Source of the DNA: Leptospira ryugenii
Lineage (GTDB): Bacteria; Spirochaetota; Leptospiria; Leptospirales; Leptospiraceae
Direction of reading: 5' to 3'
Assembly (NCBI RefSeq): GCF_003114855.1
Contig: NZ_BFBB01000009.1
Span: forward strand, 1 to 64,000
DNA length: 64,000 nucleotides
The notes beneath the pieces were generated by a model, which saw only the letters and a list, made by a program, of their open reading frames with translations, searched no databases and was not told where the DNA came from. Every line of letters starts with the position of its first letter. The first letter of the stretch is position 1. The translations under genes and the position numbers were made by a program. Shown in pieces: positions 44,821-55,084 of this stretch.

Positions 44821-45912
44821 ATGCTAGGAAATTTTACAGAAAGTTTAAAAGGAACCATCGGAGGTGTTGCCCTTCTCATTGTCTCCTTTCCTGTTTTATT
44901 CAAGAATGAAGGATGTGCTGTTGATATAGCAAAGGGATTAGAAGAAGGGGCTGGTATTGTTGTCTCTATTGACGCAAAACAAGACAGCAACCAATACCAA
45001 GGTAAATTAATCCATACCATTGGTGAGGCAAAAGCAGGTTCCCCTACAGTTGATTCTGATTTTTCAATCTCTGTACCTTCTCTAGGTCTTACCCGTGAAG
45101 TGGAAATGTACCAATGGGACGAAAATGTGAGTGAAGACAAAGACAAAAAGAAAACATATAGATATGAAAAAAAATGGTCTTCTACAGAAATAGACTCTTC
45201 TCGTTTTGACGAAGCCAATACGCATAACAATCCTCCCTTTACTTATACTTCCAAAACTTTTTCTCCTTCAGAGGTTTCCATTGGAAATGTAAAATTTTCT
45301 GATGACTTGATCAATTCCATTCCAAGAACAGAAGATTTGCAATACGATGCGAACCAAACAAACCGAATGTCAGGTAGAGCTAAACTTGCTGATGGAAGGA
45401 TCTATCTCGGTAAAAATCCAGCCTCACCAGAGATAGGTGATGTTCGGATCAAACATAAAATTGCACCTGAAGGAATCGCTTCCATCATCGGTCAGCTACA
45501 AAGTGGAATCGTAGGACCATACAAAACCAAACGAGACACCACCATCCTTATGTTTGATTATGGTTCAAAAGATGCGGCATCCATGTTCCAAGAGGCGCAA
45601 GATGCCAATGTCACACGTACTTGGATGGTGAGAGCGGCGGGTCTATTTCTGATGTTTTTAGGATTCCGTCTGCTTTTTGGACCTATAGCCGCAGCTGGCG
45701 GTTGGATCCCGATTTTAGATGGAATCTTGGAAATGGGAGTTAGCATCGTATCTGGTATCCTAGCATTCTCATTGTCCTTTATGACGATTTCCATAGCTTG
45801 GATCTTTTACAGACCACTACTTGGATTCGCATTGCTAGCGCTAGGCGTAGGAGCATTTATTTATCTATATAGCCAAAAAGGTAAGTTTGAAAAGACAAAT
45901 CCCCAAAACTAA
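44821..45912 (+). CDS. TMEM43 family membrane protein
   Basis: 363 residues. An N-terminal hydrophobic anchor (GTIGGVALLIVSFPVLF), a large soluble region with DAKQDSNQYQGKLIHTIGEA near the front and the two-part beta-rich TMEM43 segment, then about four C-terminal helices (AGLFLMFLGFRLLFGPIAAAG; IVSGILAFSLSFMTISIAWIFY; PLLGFALLALGVGAFIYLY). This order fits the eukaryotic nuclear-envelope protein TMEM43/LUMA and its scattered bacterial homologues. Role in bacteria unknown. The ATG at 44821 has a weak upstream site. Followed by a terminator at 45927-45966; it is divergent from speE. Confidence 0.82.
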   Translation: MLGNFTESLKGTIGGVALLIVSFPVLFKNEGCAVDIAKGLEEGAGIVVSIDAKQDSNQYQGKLIHTIGEAKAGSPTVDSDFSISVPSLGLTREVEMYQWDENVSEDKDKKKTYRYEKKWSSTEIDSSRFDEANTHNNPPFTYTSKTFSPSEVSIGNVKFSDDLINSIPRTEDLQYDANQTNRMSGRAKLADGRIYLGKNPASPEIGDVRIKHKIAPEGIASIIGQLQSGIVGPYKTKRDTTILMFDYGSKDAASMFQEAQDANVTRTWMVRAAGLFLMFLGFRLLFGPIAAAGGWIPILDGILEMGVSIVSGILAFSLSFMTISIAWIFYRPLLGFALLALGVGAFIYLYSQKGKFEKTNPQN

Positions 45913-45926
45913 AAAACGACCAAAGA

Positions 45927-45966
45927 AAAGGTAGTTCCTTGGACAAGGAAGGAATTACCTTTTTTT
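45927..45966 (+). terminator. rho-independent terminator of the TMEM43 gene
   Basis: AAAGGTAGTTCC pairs with GGAATTACCTTT (one G-T wobble) around a twelve-base loop, and the stem runs into TTTTTT at 45961-45966. It starts 15 bases after the TMEM43 stop. Confidence 0.85.
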
Positions 45967-46021
45967 AATTGGCAAGTTCTGCCACTCGTAGGGATGCTAC
46001 AGAAAACGGCAATCTGCCCCT

Positions 46022-46465
46022 ATGTTTAAAAAGTATTACAAAGTTTTTTATCTTCTCGGTTTTCTTGCTATGCCAGTATTTATTTTACTATTGGTTTATG
46101 GCTATGTCTATATCAACCAATTGGCAAGTGAGGACCTACATTGGGGACACAACCAGGCCTTCGCTTTTGCCCAAGCCCAAAGGGAGGGTAAGCTCATCCT
46201 TCTCTCCGTTACCAAAAAACCTTGTGAAGCTCTCATTGGGTTGGAATGTGGGGAGGGCAAACCCGATCTAGGCGTCTATGTTTTACTAAATCTTAGCCCT
46301 TCTCAGAAAGATTTTTCCCAACTCATCACGGATGATCGTTTTCTCGAGATCAAATCAGGTTCGCTTCCGCGTTACTATTTGTTAAATACGACAGGAGAGG
46401 TAAGGTACAATTCTGCCCAACTCCCTGCCATAGAGGATATGCAAAACCTTCCCAAAAAAGAATGA
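46022..46465 (+). CDS. membrane-anchored protein, possibly thioredoxin-like
   Basis: 147 residues with one N-terminal anchor helix (FYLLGFLAMPVFILLLVYGYVY). The periplasmic part starts LHWGHNQAFAFAQAQREGKLILLSVTKKPC, similar in spacing to thioredoxin-like proteins of the DUF255/thioredoxin_7 type, where EGKPLLV... is followed by a redox CxxC. Here the pair is C-x7-C (KPCEALIGLECG), so the redox role is doubtful. The C-terminal RYYLLNTTGEVRY also fits a thioredoxin edge. No Shine-Dalgarno precedes the ATG. Convergent and adjacent to the EamA gene. Confidence 0.55.
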   Translation: MFKKYYKVFYLLGFLAMPVFILLLVYGYVYINQLASEDLHWGHNQAFAFAQAQREGKLILLSVTKKPCEALIGLECGEGKPDLGVYVLLNLSPSQKDFSQLITDDRFLEIKSGSLPRYYLLNTTGEVRYNSAQLPAIEDMQNLPKKE

Positions 46466-47341
46466 TCACAGTTTTGCGTCTATGGTTCGGATGACTTCCA
46501 TCACGGCGCAAAACAAAATGATCCCACCTCCAAGCCAGATACGATCTGGTGGGACTTCACCTAAAAAAAACCAAGCAGACATTGTTCCGTAAAAAGGACT
46601 CACAGTGGACAACAGTCCTACTGTTACAACCGGTAGTTTACCTATGCTGCGGATCCAAAGTGTATGTGCAAGTGCCGTGAAGACACCAGCAAGTACAACA
46701 AGAGAGAGCAAATATTCGGGAACAAAAAACATCTGCGAAAGTCCATTTGCGAATGGCAAAAGCAAAATAGAACTAGCAAACAACTGAATGGATAGAACTT
46801 GTGCACTTGGATAGTGAACATGCATTTGTTTGGTTAAGATATTTCTTAGGGAATAAATGACAGCGGAAAAAAGACCCCAGACAACACCCTGGAAAGATTG
46901 GTCTGACCAATCAAATTTTGGGACCATAAAAAAGAGTCCTAAAAAAGCGAAGCAGGTTAAAAGAAAAGAAAAAGGGTCTATCTTTTTTCCGACAAACAAG
47001 GGCTCAAGTATAGCTGTGAACACTGGGTAGGTGAATAATGATAACATACCTATTGCTACACTTGAAATTTGGATTGAATGAAAGTAGGTAACCCAATGGA
47101 TGCCAAAGAGGATACCGATACCAAATAGTTTTAAAAAGTCAGTTTTTGAATTTGGCAAAAGAGGTTTGCCTCTTAGCTTTAGAAAACACAGGAGAAGTAG
47201 AAATGCGAAGACTGCCCTTCCGGCAATGATCGTAATCGCATGGAAGGGTAAGGTTTTCGCAAACAATGTCACGTTCCCCATGATGAGAACTGAGACATTT
47301 AACTCTAGGAGTGTCTGTGTTTTGGAGGAAGGAGCATTCAC
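46466..47341 (-). CDS. EamA/DMT-superfamily transporter
   Basis: 291 residues, ten hydrophobic helices in two repeats (EamA x 2). The loop IGILFGIHWVTYFHSIQISSVAIGML between helices 2 and 4 is typical, and the second repeat begins GVVWGLFSAVIYSLRNILTK. Substrate not readable; such proteins commonly move amino acids, nucleosides or related metabolites. The GTG start at 47341 is preceded by AGGAAG. It immediately follows the DUF2505 gene, with the start six bases past that stop. Confidence 0.87.
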   Translation of the reverse strand: MNAPSSKTQTLLELNVSVLIMGNVTLFAKTLPFHAITIIAGRAVFAFLLLLCFLKLRGKPLLPNSKTDFLKLFGIGILFGIHWVTYFHSIQISSVAIGMLSLFTYPVFTAILEPLFVGKKIDPFSFLLTCFAFLGLFFMVPKFDWSDQSFQGVVWGLFSAVIYSLRNILTKQMHVHYPSAQVLSIQLFASSILLLPFANGLSQMFFVPEYLLSLVVLAGVFTALAHTLWIRSIGKLPVVTVGLLSTVSPFYGTMSAWFFLGEVPPDRIWLGGGIILFCAVMEVIRTIDAKL

Positions 47342-47347
47342 TACTTC

Positions 47348-47830
47348 CTAGGTTTCTAATCCCAAAAATTTGGCTATGGATTTTCTGTCTTTTTCCAAAC
47401 TATGTTTGTGGATTTCCTCAATTGCCTTTTCTACAATTGGGGAAACGAAGAGTAAGCCAGATGTGACTTCTACCTCATAGGAACGTTTGGAATTGGCTCC
47501 ATTAGAGGAATACATACTCTTGCCTTTGATCACAAACACATTGTCTTTGCCTGGTGGAGCGATCTTAAAGACGTGTGTATTTGTGCTCGTGTCAAACGTA
47601 GAATCTTCAAGCAAAGATAAATCGGAAAGTGCGGCTTGCAAGACAACAGGCATAGACCCTTCTAAACTCACTTTTCTTTTTTGTGTGATGATATTGCCTT
47701 CTTTCTTTTCTTCAAGAAGTGTAACATTCTTAAGGTCTGGGAACTGGTCCAAATGTTTGTAACGCTCTTCCCTTGCATGTAAGAGTTTTTCTAGAGAAAC
47801 CGCAAATTCATGTGTAACTGTGTATTTCAC
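47348..47830 (-). CDS. DUF2505-like protein (SRPBCC fold)
   Basis: 160 residues. KYTVTHEFAVSLEKLLHAREERY and the following strands, ending in a long C-terminal helix (VSPIVEKAIEEIHKHSLEKDRK), match the DUF2505 arrangement, a helix-grip ligand-binding barrel. Ligand unknown. The GTG at 47830 overlaps the stop of the ferritin-like gene by one base (TAGTG), so the two are coupled. Confidence 0.7.
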   Translation of the reverse strand: MKYTVTHEFAVSLEKLLHAREERYKHLDQFPDLKNVTLLEEKKEGNIITQKRKVSLEGSMPVVLQAALSDLSLLEDSTFDTSTNTHVFKIAPPGKDNVFVIKGKSMYSSNGANSKRSYEVEVTSGLLFVSPIVEKAIEEIHKHSLEKDRKSIAKFLGLET

Positions 47831-48555
47831 TATTTTTTCTTTCCTTTTTTCTTTGCAGGTTTTTTGCTTGCCGCTTGTTTTTTCTTTGCAGGCGGTTTTG
47901 CCTTCTTAGCTTTCTGTGTGCTAGCCTTCTTCTTGGCAAGCGTTTTGGATGGGCTGGACTGAGCTTTTGTCTTGGCCTTAGGTAGGATTTTAACAGGGCG
48001 AGAATATTCTTCCACTACACTTAGAAGGGAATCGTCTTCCCAATAGAAAACTTGTTCTGTAACAGTCGACTGTTCCATTGCCAAGGCTTGTGCTTCTAAG
48101 AGAGAACTATTCGCCTCATTGAAATTTGCTAGTTTTTGAAAGAGTAAGTTGATCTTTGGGTCTTGGAATTTATTTCGTATCTTTGCATAGAAATTCCGAG
48201 CATCTTCTCCTTCTCGGATCGCAAGCTCTAGAGCTTTTTTTTCATCTTGTTTGACTTCGACGTTTTTGTTGCGATCCAATTTATCCATTAACTTCTGCAT
48301 GGTGGAAGAATGAAACTTCTCAATTTCATTCAGCTGTTTTAAATTGGGCAGCTCTTTGCCTTCAGCATTTTTATATACCTCACGGATGAATTTAATGTGT
48401 TCATCTCCGTCGAGAGCGAGTTGGCTGAATATTTCTCGAATCTGACCTTCGGGTAATTGTTCGGATAGCCTAAGATAGAACTGGAAACATTTCACCTCAT
48501 GGTCGATGGCCGCGGCGACTGCTTCTAAAAATGTAGTCTTTTTTAATGATTTCAT
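47830..48555 (-). CDS. ferritin-like (rubrerythrin-type) protein with histone-H1-like tail
   Basis: 241 residues. Residues ~5-165 form four predicted helices in two repeats: EAVAAAIDHEVKCFQFYLRL, LALDGDEHIKFIREVY, LELAIREGEDARNFYAKI and LANFNEANSSLLEAQA. These mimic the E..FY / ExxH pairs of rubrerythrin diiron domains. The canonical ligands are imperfect: the E before His53 is Gly, and the second-site His is Asn, so a normal diiron centre is doubtful. Residues ~195-241 are almost only Lys, Ala, Pro, Ser and Gln (KKASTQKAKKAKPPAKKKQ) and resemble the DNA-binding tails of histone H1. It may bind DNA. The ATG at 48555 follows AAAGGA. Confidence 0.68.
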   Translation of the reverse strand: MKSLKKTTFLEAVAAAIDHEVKCFQFYLRLSEQLPEGQIREIFSQLALDGDEHIKFIREVYKNAEGKELPNLKQLNEIEKFHSSTMQKLMDKLDRNKNVEVKQDEKKALELAIREGEDARNFYAKIRNKFQDPKINLLFQKLANFNEANSSLLEAQALAMEQSTVTEQVFYWEDDSLLSVVEEYSRPVKILPKAKTKAQSSPSKTLAKKKASTQKAKKAKPPAKKKQAASKKPAKKKGKKK

Positions 48556-48628
48556 AAAGAGGTTCCTTTTTTGGGAGCTTATATTTTCTTAGAGAAGACC
48601 TTCTGTTTCAAGTACTTTTCCGTACTTT

Positions 48629-49279
48629 CTAGATCGATTCTTTTGGTTCCATAGACAGAAAAAGGAACAGTTGCGCAATGTAGTACGTACTCATAATTAA
48701 AAACGATGCCAGCATGCGGTTCATTTCAGGAGCCAAAAACATTGAATAAGCGATGATAGAATCAGAGAGAATAAAAAGAATCGCACCCATCAATCCTAAC
48801 TGAAAGCTTTGTTTGGGTCGACTACTCGCAGAAGCTACGCGCCAACCCATCAAACAAATTGCTGTCATATAGACAAAGACAGGAAGGGAAAGATTTCCCA
48901 GGTGTGGCAAGAGCAAAGCATAATAAGCGGCTCCAAATGCGAAAAAAGGAAGGGCTCGTTTCCAGAAGGAAGACTCACCAAAAGAGAAAGCATAAGCATA
49001 CAACAATTGGGCGATCAAAAAAGATCCCAAACCAGGAACAAAGTATTCTTTGCCGGGAAGGGCTAAAAACGAATCCCCAAAGACGGAAAAAACCAAACCT
49101 AGAGTGAAAACCTTTCCTGGCTTTGGCAATCGTTTCCCATGCCGTATCATTCCATAGAGAAGCAATAAGATGGGAACCACTTTGGATGGTAAATAGAGAA
49201 GGCTTTCCTTATTTGAAAACCCTATGGCTAAAAAATGTAAGACAGAAAAAACGAGAAATAAAACTAGTAAAAGGTTCAT
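48629..49279 (-). CDS. YhhN-family lysoplasmalogenase-like membrane protein
   Basis: 216 residues with about eight hydrophobic helices. The segment LGLVFSVFGDSFLALPG near residue 60 carries the conserved Gly-Asp of the YhhN/TMEM86 family, and ILFILSDSIIAYSMF near 170 gives the second acidic site. Members hydrolyse the vinyl-ether bond of lysoplasmalogens. Substrate use here is inferred from family only. The ATG has no strong site. It is divergent from the small exported protein at 49332, the 52-base gap holding no strong pattern. Confidence 0.82.
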   Translation of the reverse strand: MNLLLVLFLVFSVLHFLAIGFSNKESLLYLPSKVVPILLLLYGMIRHGKRLPKPGKVFTLGLVFSVFGDSFLALPGKEYFVPGLGSFLIAQLLYAYAFSFGESSFWKRALPFFAFGAAYYALLLPHLGNLSLPVFVYMTAICLMGWRVASASSRPKQSFQLGLMGAILFILSDSIIAYSMFLAPEMNRMLASFLIMSTYYIAQLFLFLSMEPKESI

Positions 49280-49331
49280 AATTCTTACTTTACACCCTAC
49301 TCTGCTAAGATTTTATCATGAGGAGAACTGA

Positions 49332-49649
49332 GTGTTTAATTCTATGAAACTATTACGTCACATGTCCATCCTTTTATTATTCTGCTCTTTGAGCTTACCG
49401 ATGCAAGCAAGAGAAGTTCCCAGTGGTGGTGAAATGCTCATCGATCTCGCCATTGCAAGGCCAGTCGGTTTTGCAGGTACAGTTCTGGGAACTGGGGCCT
49501 TGCTCATTTCGACTCCCTTTACTTTGTTGTCTGGTACATGGACTCAGTCTATGCGCCGATTGGTTCTATATCCTGCAAAGTTTACATTCACTAGAGGCCT
49601 CGGTGAATTCCCAGGCTATATGGAAGAATACGCGACAGTAGAGGACTAG
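49332..49649 (+). CDS. small exported protein, function unknown
   Basis: 105 residues. The GTG at 49332 has AGGAG six bases upstream, better than the internal ATG at 49344. Signal peptide SILLLFCSLSLPMQA, then ARPVGFAGTVLGTGALLISTPFTLLSG, a second hydrophobic stretch, and YPAKFTFTRGLGEFPGY. This resembles a small widespread exported family of unknown role. It ends one base before mutA and may be read with it. Confidence 0.6.
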   Translation: MFNSMKLLRHMSILLLFCSLSLPMQAREVPSGGEMLIDLAIARPVGFAGTVLGTGALLISTPFTLLSGTWTQSMRRLVLYPAKFTFTRGLGEFPGYMEEYATVED

Positions 49650-49650
49650 A

Positions 49651-51447
49651 TTGGAAGAAAAACTTTTCGCAGAATTTGCACCCATCGCATCCGAAACTTG
49701 GATACAAACAATAACCAAAGACCTAAAAGGCCTCGACTATAGTAAAGTTAGGTGGCAAACTGAAGACGGCTTTATTGTAGAGCCCTTTTACTCGGAGGCT
49801 CCAGTAAGTCTCCCAGATATCCGAAGGGCAGAAAAATCTTGGAAGATCACTGAGTTTATCCCTCTTTCCAAAGAAAGTACGCAAGCAAATTTGGAAGCCA
49901 AACAAGCCATCCAAACGGGTGCGGAAGCTATAGTGTTTTCATTAGGGAGTGAAATCAAAAAGTTAGAGGATTTAATTCGAGAGACGACATTAGGTATCGA
50001 TACAAAATTAACTCCCCTCCTGTTCACAAACCTTTCCCCGTATCTTAAAAGTGTTACGGAATGGAAATCCTTTGGAAGTGACTATACTAATATACACTTT
50101 GATATCGATCCATTTGTAAATATACTTTCCTCAGGAGACTTGGGACTACCTAAATCTGATTTATCCAAACACCTTTATTCGATTTCCCTATCCTTGCCAA
50201 AGAAAAGTATCTGTGTCCACTCGCATTACCTCCGTGATGCGGGTGCAAGCATCAGCCAGGAGCTTTCATTTGCCCTTGCTTGGGGACATGAATACCTGCA
50301 AATGCTTGTAAGTGAAGGTCAAAAGCCAAAGTTAGCCGCCGAATCCATTTGGTTCTGGATGGGTATTGGATCGGATTATTTTTCAGAAATTGCCAAGATT
50401 CGTGCATTTCGTATCCTTTGGGCACAGATCCTGGAACAATATGAAACCGGTCTAGGAGAATCTACATTACCGACGGTTCTTTCCCAAACGAGCACATGGA
50501 ATTACACTGCCTATGATCCTTATGTGAACATGTTACGAGGTACAACGGAAGCTATGTCTGCTGTTTTAGGCGGTTCAGATTTTGTTGCCGTATTACCCTT
50601 TGATACAGTAGAAGGTGCGACTGAGTTTGGGAAACGGATTGCAAGAAATTCACAGCTACTCCTAAGGCATGAATCACATTTAGATAAAGTCCATGACCCT
50701 TCGTCTGGCTCTTACTACATAGAAAATCTCACCCACCAGCTGGCAGAAACTGCATGGAAGTCTTTCCAAACTTGGGAGGCAAAGGGAGGATTTTTCATTG
50801 GCATTCAAACTGGTGAAGTCCAAAAAGAGGTTCTCACCTCAGCTTCTCAAAAACGTGATGCCGTTGCGACAAAGAAACAAACTCTGTTGGGTTCAAACCA
50901 ATACCCTTTAGCTTCTGAAAGGCACCCCAAGTTGCCATCGATCCTCGCAAATGGGAAGGAAGGAAAAGGAGAGGGTGGACAGTATCCGGCTCTTCCCATA
51001 AAACGTTTGTCATTCGATTTGGACCGCTTGCGTTCCCTTACGGATGCGCGGATTGCCCAAGGGAAAAGTGTGCCAAAAGTTTTCCTCTTAAGCATTGGAG
51101 ATCTCACCATGAGAAAAGCAAGAGCTGGTTTCAGTGCTAATTTTATTGGTTGTCTTGGTTATGAAATTCTCGAACAGTCTGGATTTTCTGATCTGAAAGA
51201 TGGCGTAAAGGCTGCCAAGGATGCCAAAGCTGACCTTGTGGTCCTCTGCTCTTCTGATGAAGAATACGCCACTCTCATCCCAGAATTTGGCAAATTGTTA
51301 AAAGAACAAATCCCCAGCGCATGGCCTTTGGTGGCAGGTTATCCAAAGGACCTCATTGAAGTAGCTGCCCAAAATGGTATTTCCGAGTTCATCCACCTGA
51401 AACGAAACCTCATAGAGTTCATGGAAAAAGCGCAGGCAAGGTTATAA
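49651..51447 (+). CDS. mutA: methylmalonyl-CoA mutase small subunit
   Basis: 598 residues. The N-terminal TIM-barrel part resembles MutB ([60 protein letters not shown]), and the C-terminal half is the B12-domain remnant without the cobalamin DxHxxG motif, as is normal for the small subunit. The mutase interconverts succinyl-CoA and (R)-methylmalonyl-CoA. The start is a TTG at 49651 with AGAGGAC ahead. It is followed by mutB after 13 bases. Confidence 0.9.
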   Translation: MEEKLFAEFAPIASETWIQTITKDLKGLDYSKVRWQTEDGFIVEPFYSEAPVSLPDIRRAEKSWKITEFIPLSKESTQANLEAKQAIQTGAEAIVFSLGSEIKKLEDLIRETTLGIDTKLTPLLFTNLSPYLKSVTEWKSFGSDYTNIHFDIDPFVNILSSGDLGLPKSDLSKHLYSISLSLPKKSICVHSHYLRDAGASISQELSFALAWGHEYLQMLVSEGQKPKLAAESIWFWMGIGSDYFSEIAKIRAFRILWAQILEQYETGLGESTLPTVLSQTSTWNYTAYDPYVNMLRGTTEAMSAVLGGSDFVAVLPFDTVEGATEFGKRIARNSQLLLRHESHLDKVHDPSSGSYYIENLTHQLAETAWKSFQTWEAKGGFFIGIQTGEVQKEVLTSASQKRDAVATKKQTLLGSNQYPLASERHPKLPSILANGKEGKGEGGQYPALPIKRLSFDLDRLRSLTDARIAQGKSVPKVFLLSIGDLTMRKARAGFSANFIGCLGYEILEQSGFSDLKDGVKAAKDAKADLVVLCSSDEEYATLIPEFGKLLKEQIPSAWPLVAGYPKDLIEVAAQNGISEFIHLKRNLIEFMEKAQARL

Positions 51448-51460
51448 AGGAAACGATCAC

Positions 51461-53596
51461 ATGAGACATGATTTTTCAAAAGTATCTTATTCTCCGAAGT
51501 CTCCCAAACTTTCAAAAGATAGTACCTCACTCTGGCAAACTCCAGAAGGGATACCGATACAATCTCGGTATGCGGCGGCCGATTTAGAGGGACTCGAGCA
51601 CCTCCACTATGCAGCGGGTTTACCTCCTTACCTACGCGGGCCCTATTCTACTATGTATGTAAACAAACCCTGGACTGTAAGACAGTATGCTGGGTTTTCT
51701 ACTGCAGAGGAATCAAACGCATTTTACCGAAGGAATTTAGCAGCAGGACAAAAGGGTCTTTCAGTTGCCTTTGACCTAGCTACCCATAGAGGTTATGATT
51801 CTGACCACGAACGAGTGGTAGGTGATGTTGGTAAAGCAGGTGTGGCCATTGATTCGGTTCTGGATATGAAGATCCTATTTGATCAGATCCCTCTCGACCA
51901 GATGTCAGTTTCGATGACAATGAATGGAGCTGTAATTCCGGTAATGGCATTTTATATTGTTGCTGCCGAAGAGCAAGGAGTCAGCAAAGATAAGTTAGCT
52001 GGAACCATTCAAAATGATATTTTAAAAGAGTTTATGGTGAGAAATACTTATATTTATCCACCAAAACATTCCATGAAAATCATTGCAGATATATTCGGTT
52101 ATACATCCAAGTATATGCCAAAATTTAATTCCATCTCGATTTCAGGCTACCATATGCAAGAAGCTGGTGCCACTGCCGATCTAGAATTAGCGTACACTTT
52201 GGCTGATGGCTGGGAATACTTACAAACAGGAATACGATCTGGTCTGACCGTTGATGAATTTGCACCTCGCCTATCCTTTTTCTGGGCAATAGGTATGAAT
52301 CATTTTATGGAAATCGCAAAAATGAGAGCAGGTAGACTTCTGTGGGCAAAAATTGTGAAACAATTTGAACCAAAAAATGCAAAGTCAATGGCATTAAGAA
52401 CTCATTGCCAAACTTCAGGTTGGTCCCTCACAGAGCAAGACCCGTTTAACAATGTGGGGAGGACTTGTATTGAGGCAATGGCGGCGGCACTGGGACATAC
52501 ACAGTCGCTACATACCAATGCATTGGATGAAGCCATTGCCCTGCCAACCGACTTTTCCGCACGGATTGCACGGAATACACAGATTTATTTGCAAGAAGAG
52601 ACCAATATACACCGCGTGATCGATCCTTGGGGAGGGTCCTTTTATGTGGAAAAATTGACTCATGATCTTGTCCATAAAGCATGGGGCCTCATCCAAGAAG
52701 TACAGAAGTTAGGTGGAATGGCAGAAGCTATCGAAACTGGAATTCCGAAGATGCGAATCGAAGAGGCTGCAGCTCGCAAACAAGCTCGTATCGACTCTGG
52801 AAAGGATGTCATCGTCGGTGTAAATAAATATCGCCTACCAAAAGAAGAACCTATCGACATATTAGATATTGATAATACAGCAGTAAGAGAAGCCCAAATC
52901 CGCAGGTTGCAGAAAATGAAAGCAGAGAGGGATGGAAAGGCGGTGGAATCTGCTCTCCAAGCGATCACACGTTGTGCAGAAACGGGAGAAGGCAATTTAC
53001 TAGATTTGGCAGTGGATGCTGCGCGAAAACGTGCTTCCTTAGGTGAAATCTCATTTGCCATGGAAAAAGTATTTGGTAGGTATAAAGCAGTGATACGTTC
53101 CATATCAGGTGTGTATTCCTCAGAAATCTCTGAGGACAAAGGTTTTATTGAGGCTCGCGGTTTGGCCGATGAGTTTGCAACCTTGGAAGGTAGACGACCT
53201 AGGATCATGGTTGCCAAAATGGGCCAGGATGGACACGACAGAGGTGCCAAGGTTATTTCTACAAGTTTTGCAGATATGGGCTTTGATGTTGATATAGGGC
53301 CTTTATTCCAAACGCCAGCCGAAGTTGCAAAACAGGTAGTAGAAAATGATGCTCATATACTAGGTATTTCTTCTCTAGCCGCTGGGCATAAAACACTTGT
53401 ACCGCAAGTGATTGAAGAATTACGTAAGTTAGGTGCAGAAGATGTGTTAGTTGTGGTGGGCGGAGTGATACCTGCCCAAGATTATGAGTTCCTTTACCAA
53501 TCTGGCGCTGCTGCCATATTTGGTCCTGGTACTGTGATCTCGGAAGCGGCGAAACAAATCCTAACGATTATGCTCAATGAACGGAGAGCCGCGTAA
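51461..53596 (+). CDS. mutB: methylmalonyl-CoA mutase large (catalytic) subunit
   Basis: 711 residues, full length. [27 protein letters not shown] is the substrate-binding front (in parts), [21 protein letters not shown] and [20 protein letters not shown] the barrel core, and [19 protein letters not shown] near residue 590 the cobalamin DxHxxG motif. Catalyses the adenosylcobalamin rearrangement. The ATG at 51461 has AGGA ten bases upstream. The last 20 bases overlap meaB. Confidence 0.97.
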   Translation: MRHDFSKVSYSPKSPKLSKDSTSLWQTPEGIPIQSRYAAADLEGLEHLHYAAGLPPYLRGPYSTMYVNKPWTVRQYAGFSTAEESNAFYRRNLAAGQKGLSVAFDLATHRGYDSDHERVVGDVGKAGVAIDSVLDMKILFDQIPLDQMSVSMTMNGAVIPVMAFYIVAAEEQGVSKDKLAGTIQNDILKEFMVRNTYIYPPKHSMKIIADIFGYTSKYMPKFNSISISGYHMQEAGATADLELAYTLADGWEYLQTGIRSGLTVDEFAPRLSFFWAIGMNHFMEIAKMRAGRLLWAKIVKQFEPKNAKSMALRTHCQTSGWSLTEQDPFNNVGRTCIEAMAAALGHTQSLHTNALDEAIALPTDFSARIARNTQIYLQEETNIHRVIDPWGGSFYVEKLTHDLVHKAWGLIQEVQKLGGMAEAIETGIPKMRIEEAAARKQARIDSGKDVIVGVNKYRLPKEEPIDILDIDNTAVREAQIRRLQKMKAERDGKAVESALQAITRCAETGEGNLLDLAVDAARKRASLGEISFAMEKVFGRYKAVIRSISGVYSSEISEDKGFIEARGLADEFATLEGRRPRIMVAKMGQDGHDRGAKVISTSFADMGFDVDIGPLFQTPAEVAKQVVENDAHILGISSLAAGHKTLVPQVIEELRKLGAEDVLVVVGGVIPAQDYEFLYQSGAAAIFGPGTVISEAAKQILTIMLNERRAA

Positions 53597-54680
53597 CTCG
53601 GACCAACCTTTGGATGAGACACCACCGAGCGCCTTACATGTAATGCCCGGGGTGTCCGATGTTCCGTCACTAAACCCTTACGTTGCAGAACAAAGAAAAT
53701 TCCAAAAAAAGCGTATCTATACCCCTGAAGAATTAGCGGAAGGAATCCTATCCGGGAATCGTACTCTCCTATCGAAGGCAATTACCCTCGTGGAAAGTAA
53801 CAGAGAAGATCACAATGAAATCGCTCAATCCATTCTTGAAAAAGTCCTACCAAGTTCGGGCAAAAGTATACGCATTGGGATTACTGGTGTGCCTGGAGTT
53901 GGGAAATCTACTTTTATCGAGGGCTTTGGAAATCACATCCTCTCTTTAGGTCGGAAGTTAGCCGTACTTGCCATTGATCCAAGCTCTCAACTAACACATG
54001 GTAGTATTTTAGGCGACAAGACAAGAATGGAGTCACTAGCCAAATCAGAAAATGCATTCATTCGACCTTCACCTAGCAGTGGATCTTTAGGTGGAGTCGC
54101 GAGAAAAACTCGAGAATCCATTTATCTCTGCGAAGCGGCAGGTTTTGACACCATCATTATTGAAACTGTGGGAGTTGGGCAATCTGAGACGCAGGTGCAT
54201 TCTATGGTCGATTTCTTTTTGCTATTGATGCTTGCAGGAGCAGGCGACGAATTACAAGGCATCAAAAGAGGAATTATGGAAATGGCTGATTTAATCGCCA
54301 TCAACAAAGCAGATGGGAAAAATGAACCTTATGCGACCCGAGCAAAGGCTGAATATGAATCTGCCTTACATCTTTTCCCGCCAGCGGCTTCTGGTTGGAT
54401 GCCTAGAGCAGTTACTTGCAGTGGGCAGTATGGGAAAGGGATAGATGAAATATGGAATCTAGCACTCGATTACCAAAGGCATACAACTAAGTCAGGATAC
54501 TTTCAAAAAAACCGAGAAGAACAAATCACGTTATGGTTCCGTGAAACTCTAAAAGAAGCTATTTTGGATCAATTTTTAGAAAGAGAAGGTATGCGTGATA
54601 GGATACATTTGGCTGAAAGTAAGATAGGCCAAGGAAAATCCTCTGTCATCCAAGAAATCAAAGGTCTATTAAAAACCTAA
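53577..54680 (+). CDS. meaB: MeaB/ArgK-type P-loop GTPase, chaperone of methylmalonyl-CoA mutase
   Basis: 367 residues. [17 protein letters not shown] near residue 103 is the P-loop, [24 protein letters not shown] the switch region, [34 protein letters not shown] (Walker B) and INKADG (NKxD) follow. MeaB protects and reloads the mutase. The 45-residue N-terminal extension ahead of [13 protein letters not shown] is longer than usual; an internal start at 53643 (ATG) is possible. The ATG used overlaps the mutB end by 20 bases. The stop is 4 bases from the convergent PilZ stop. Confidence 0.95.
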   Translation: MNGEPRNSDQPLDETPPSALHVMPGVSDVPSLNPYVAEQRKFQKKRIYTPEELAEGILSGNRTLLSKAITLVESNREDHNEIAQSILEKVLPSSGKSIRIGITGVPGVGKSTFIEGFGNHILSLGRKLAVLAIDPSSQLTHGSILGDKTRMESLAKSENAFIRPSPSSGSLGGVARKTRESIYLCEAAGFDTIIIETVGVGQSETQVHSMVDFFLLLMLAGAGDELQGIKRGIMEMADLIAINKADGKNEPYATRAKAEYESALHLFPPAASGWMPRAVTCSGQYGKGIDEIWNLALDYQRHTTKSGYFQKNREEQITLWFRETLKEAILDQFLEREGMRDRIHLAESKIGQGKSSVIQEIKGLLKT

Positions 54681-54684
54681 TCCA

Positions 54685-55041
54685 TTAAGACAATTTTTTT
54701 ATATGTTCTTCGATGAGATTTTTATCGTTTTCGAATAGTTGGTTGAACTCTAAACCAATTTCATAATACTCCCCATCCGCAAACTCTTCCAATCTCACCA
54801 CTTTTGCCTTTGGATAAAGTACATAACGTACATCAGGAAAACGCAACTCAAGTTCTAGTTTGGCACCCACAGGAATGGGTTCTTTACTTTGGAAAAGTAA
54901 ACCCCCAATGGAGATATCCTGCGACTCTCCCATCCCATTGTCTTTAGGAAGAAAGTGTTGATCGGAGCCTACCTGTATGACTCGGTATTGCAAGAGTATC
55001 TTTTCTTTGATCCTCTGGTAGACTCTCTTTTCGGAAGACAT
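54685..55041 (-). CDS. PilZ-domain protein
   Basis: 118 residues, a single PilZ domain. ERKRV-type start KRVYQRIKEKILLQYR has the Arg pair seen in c-di-GMP-binding PilZ, and ESQDISIGGLLFQSK gives the D/NxSxxG motif. YYEIGLEFNQL closes the barrel. May sense cyclic di-GMP. The ATG at 55041 follows GGGATTG poorly. It lies 43 bases after the RND pump gene on the same strand and may be cotranscribed. Confidence 0.88.
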   Translation of the reverse strand: MSSEKRVYQRIKEKILLQYRVIQVGSDQHFLPKDNGMGESQDISIGGLLFQSKEPIPVGAKLELELRFPDVRYVLYPKAKVVRLEEFADGEYYEIGLEFNQLFENDKNLIEEHIKKLS

Positions 55042-55084
55042 GGGATTGATCCTTCACACTTCAGCAAAAATGACAAGCTGAAAT

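Noticed and set aside
49651..51447. Missing cobalamin DxHxxG motif in MutA
   Set aside because: Normal for the small subunit of methylmalonyl-CoA mutase; the large subunit carries the motif.
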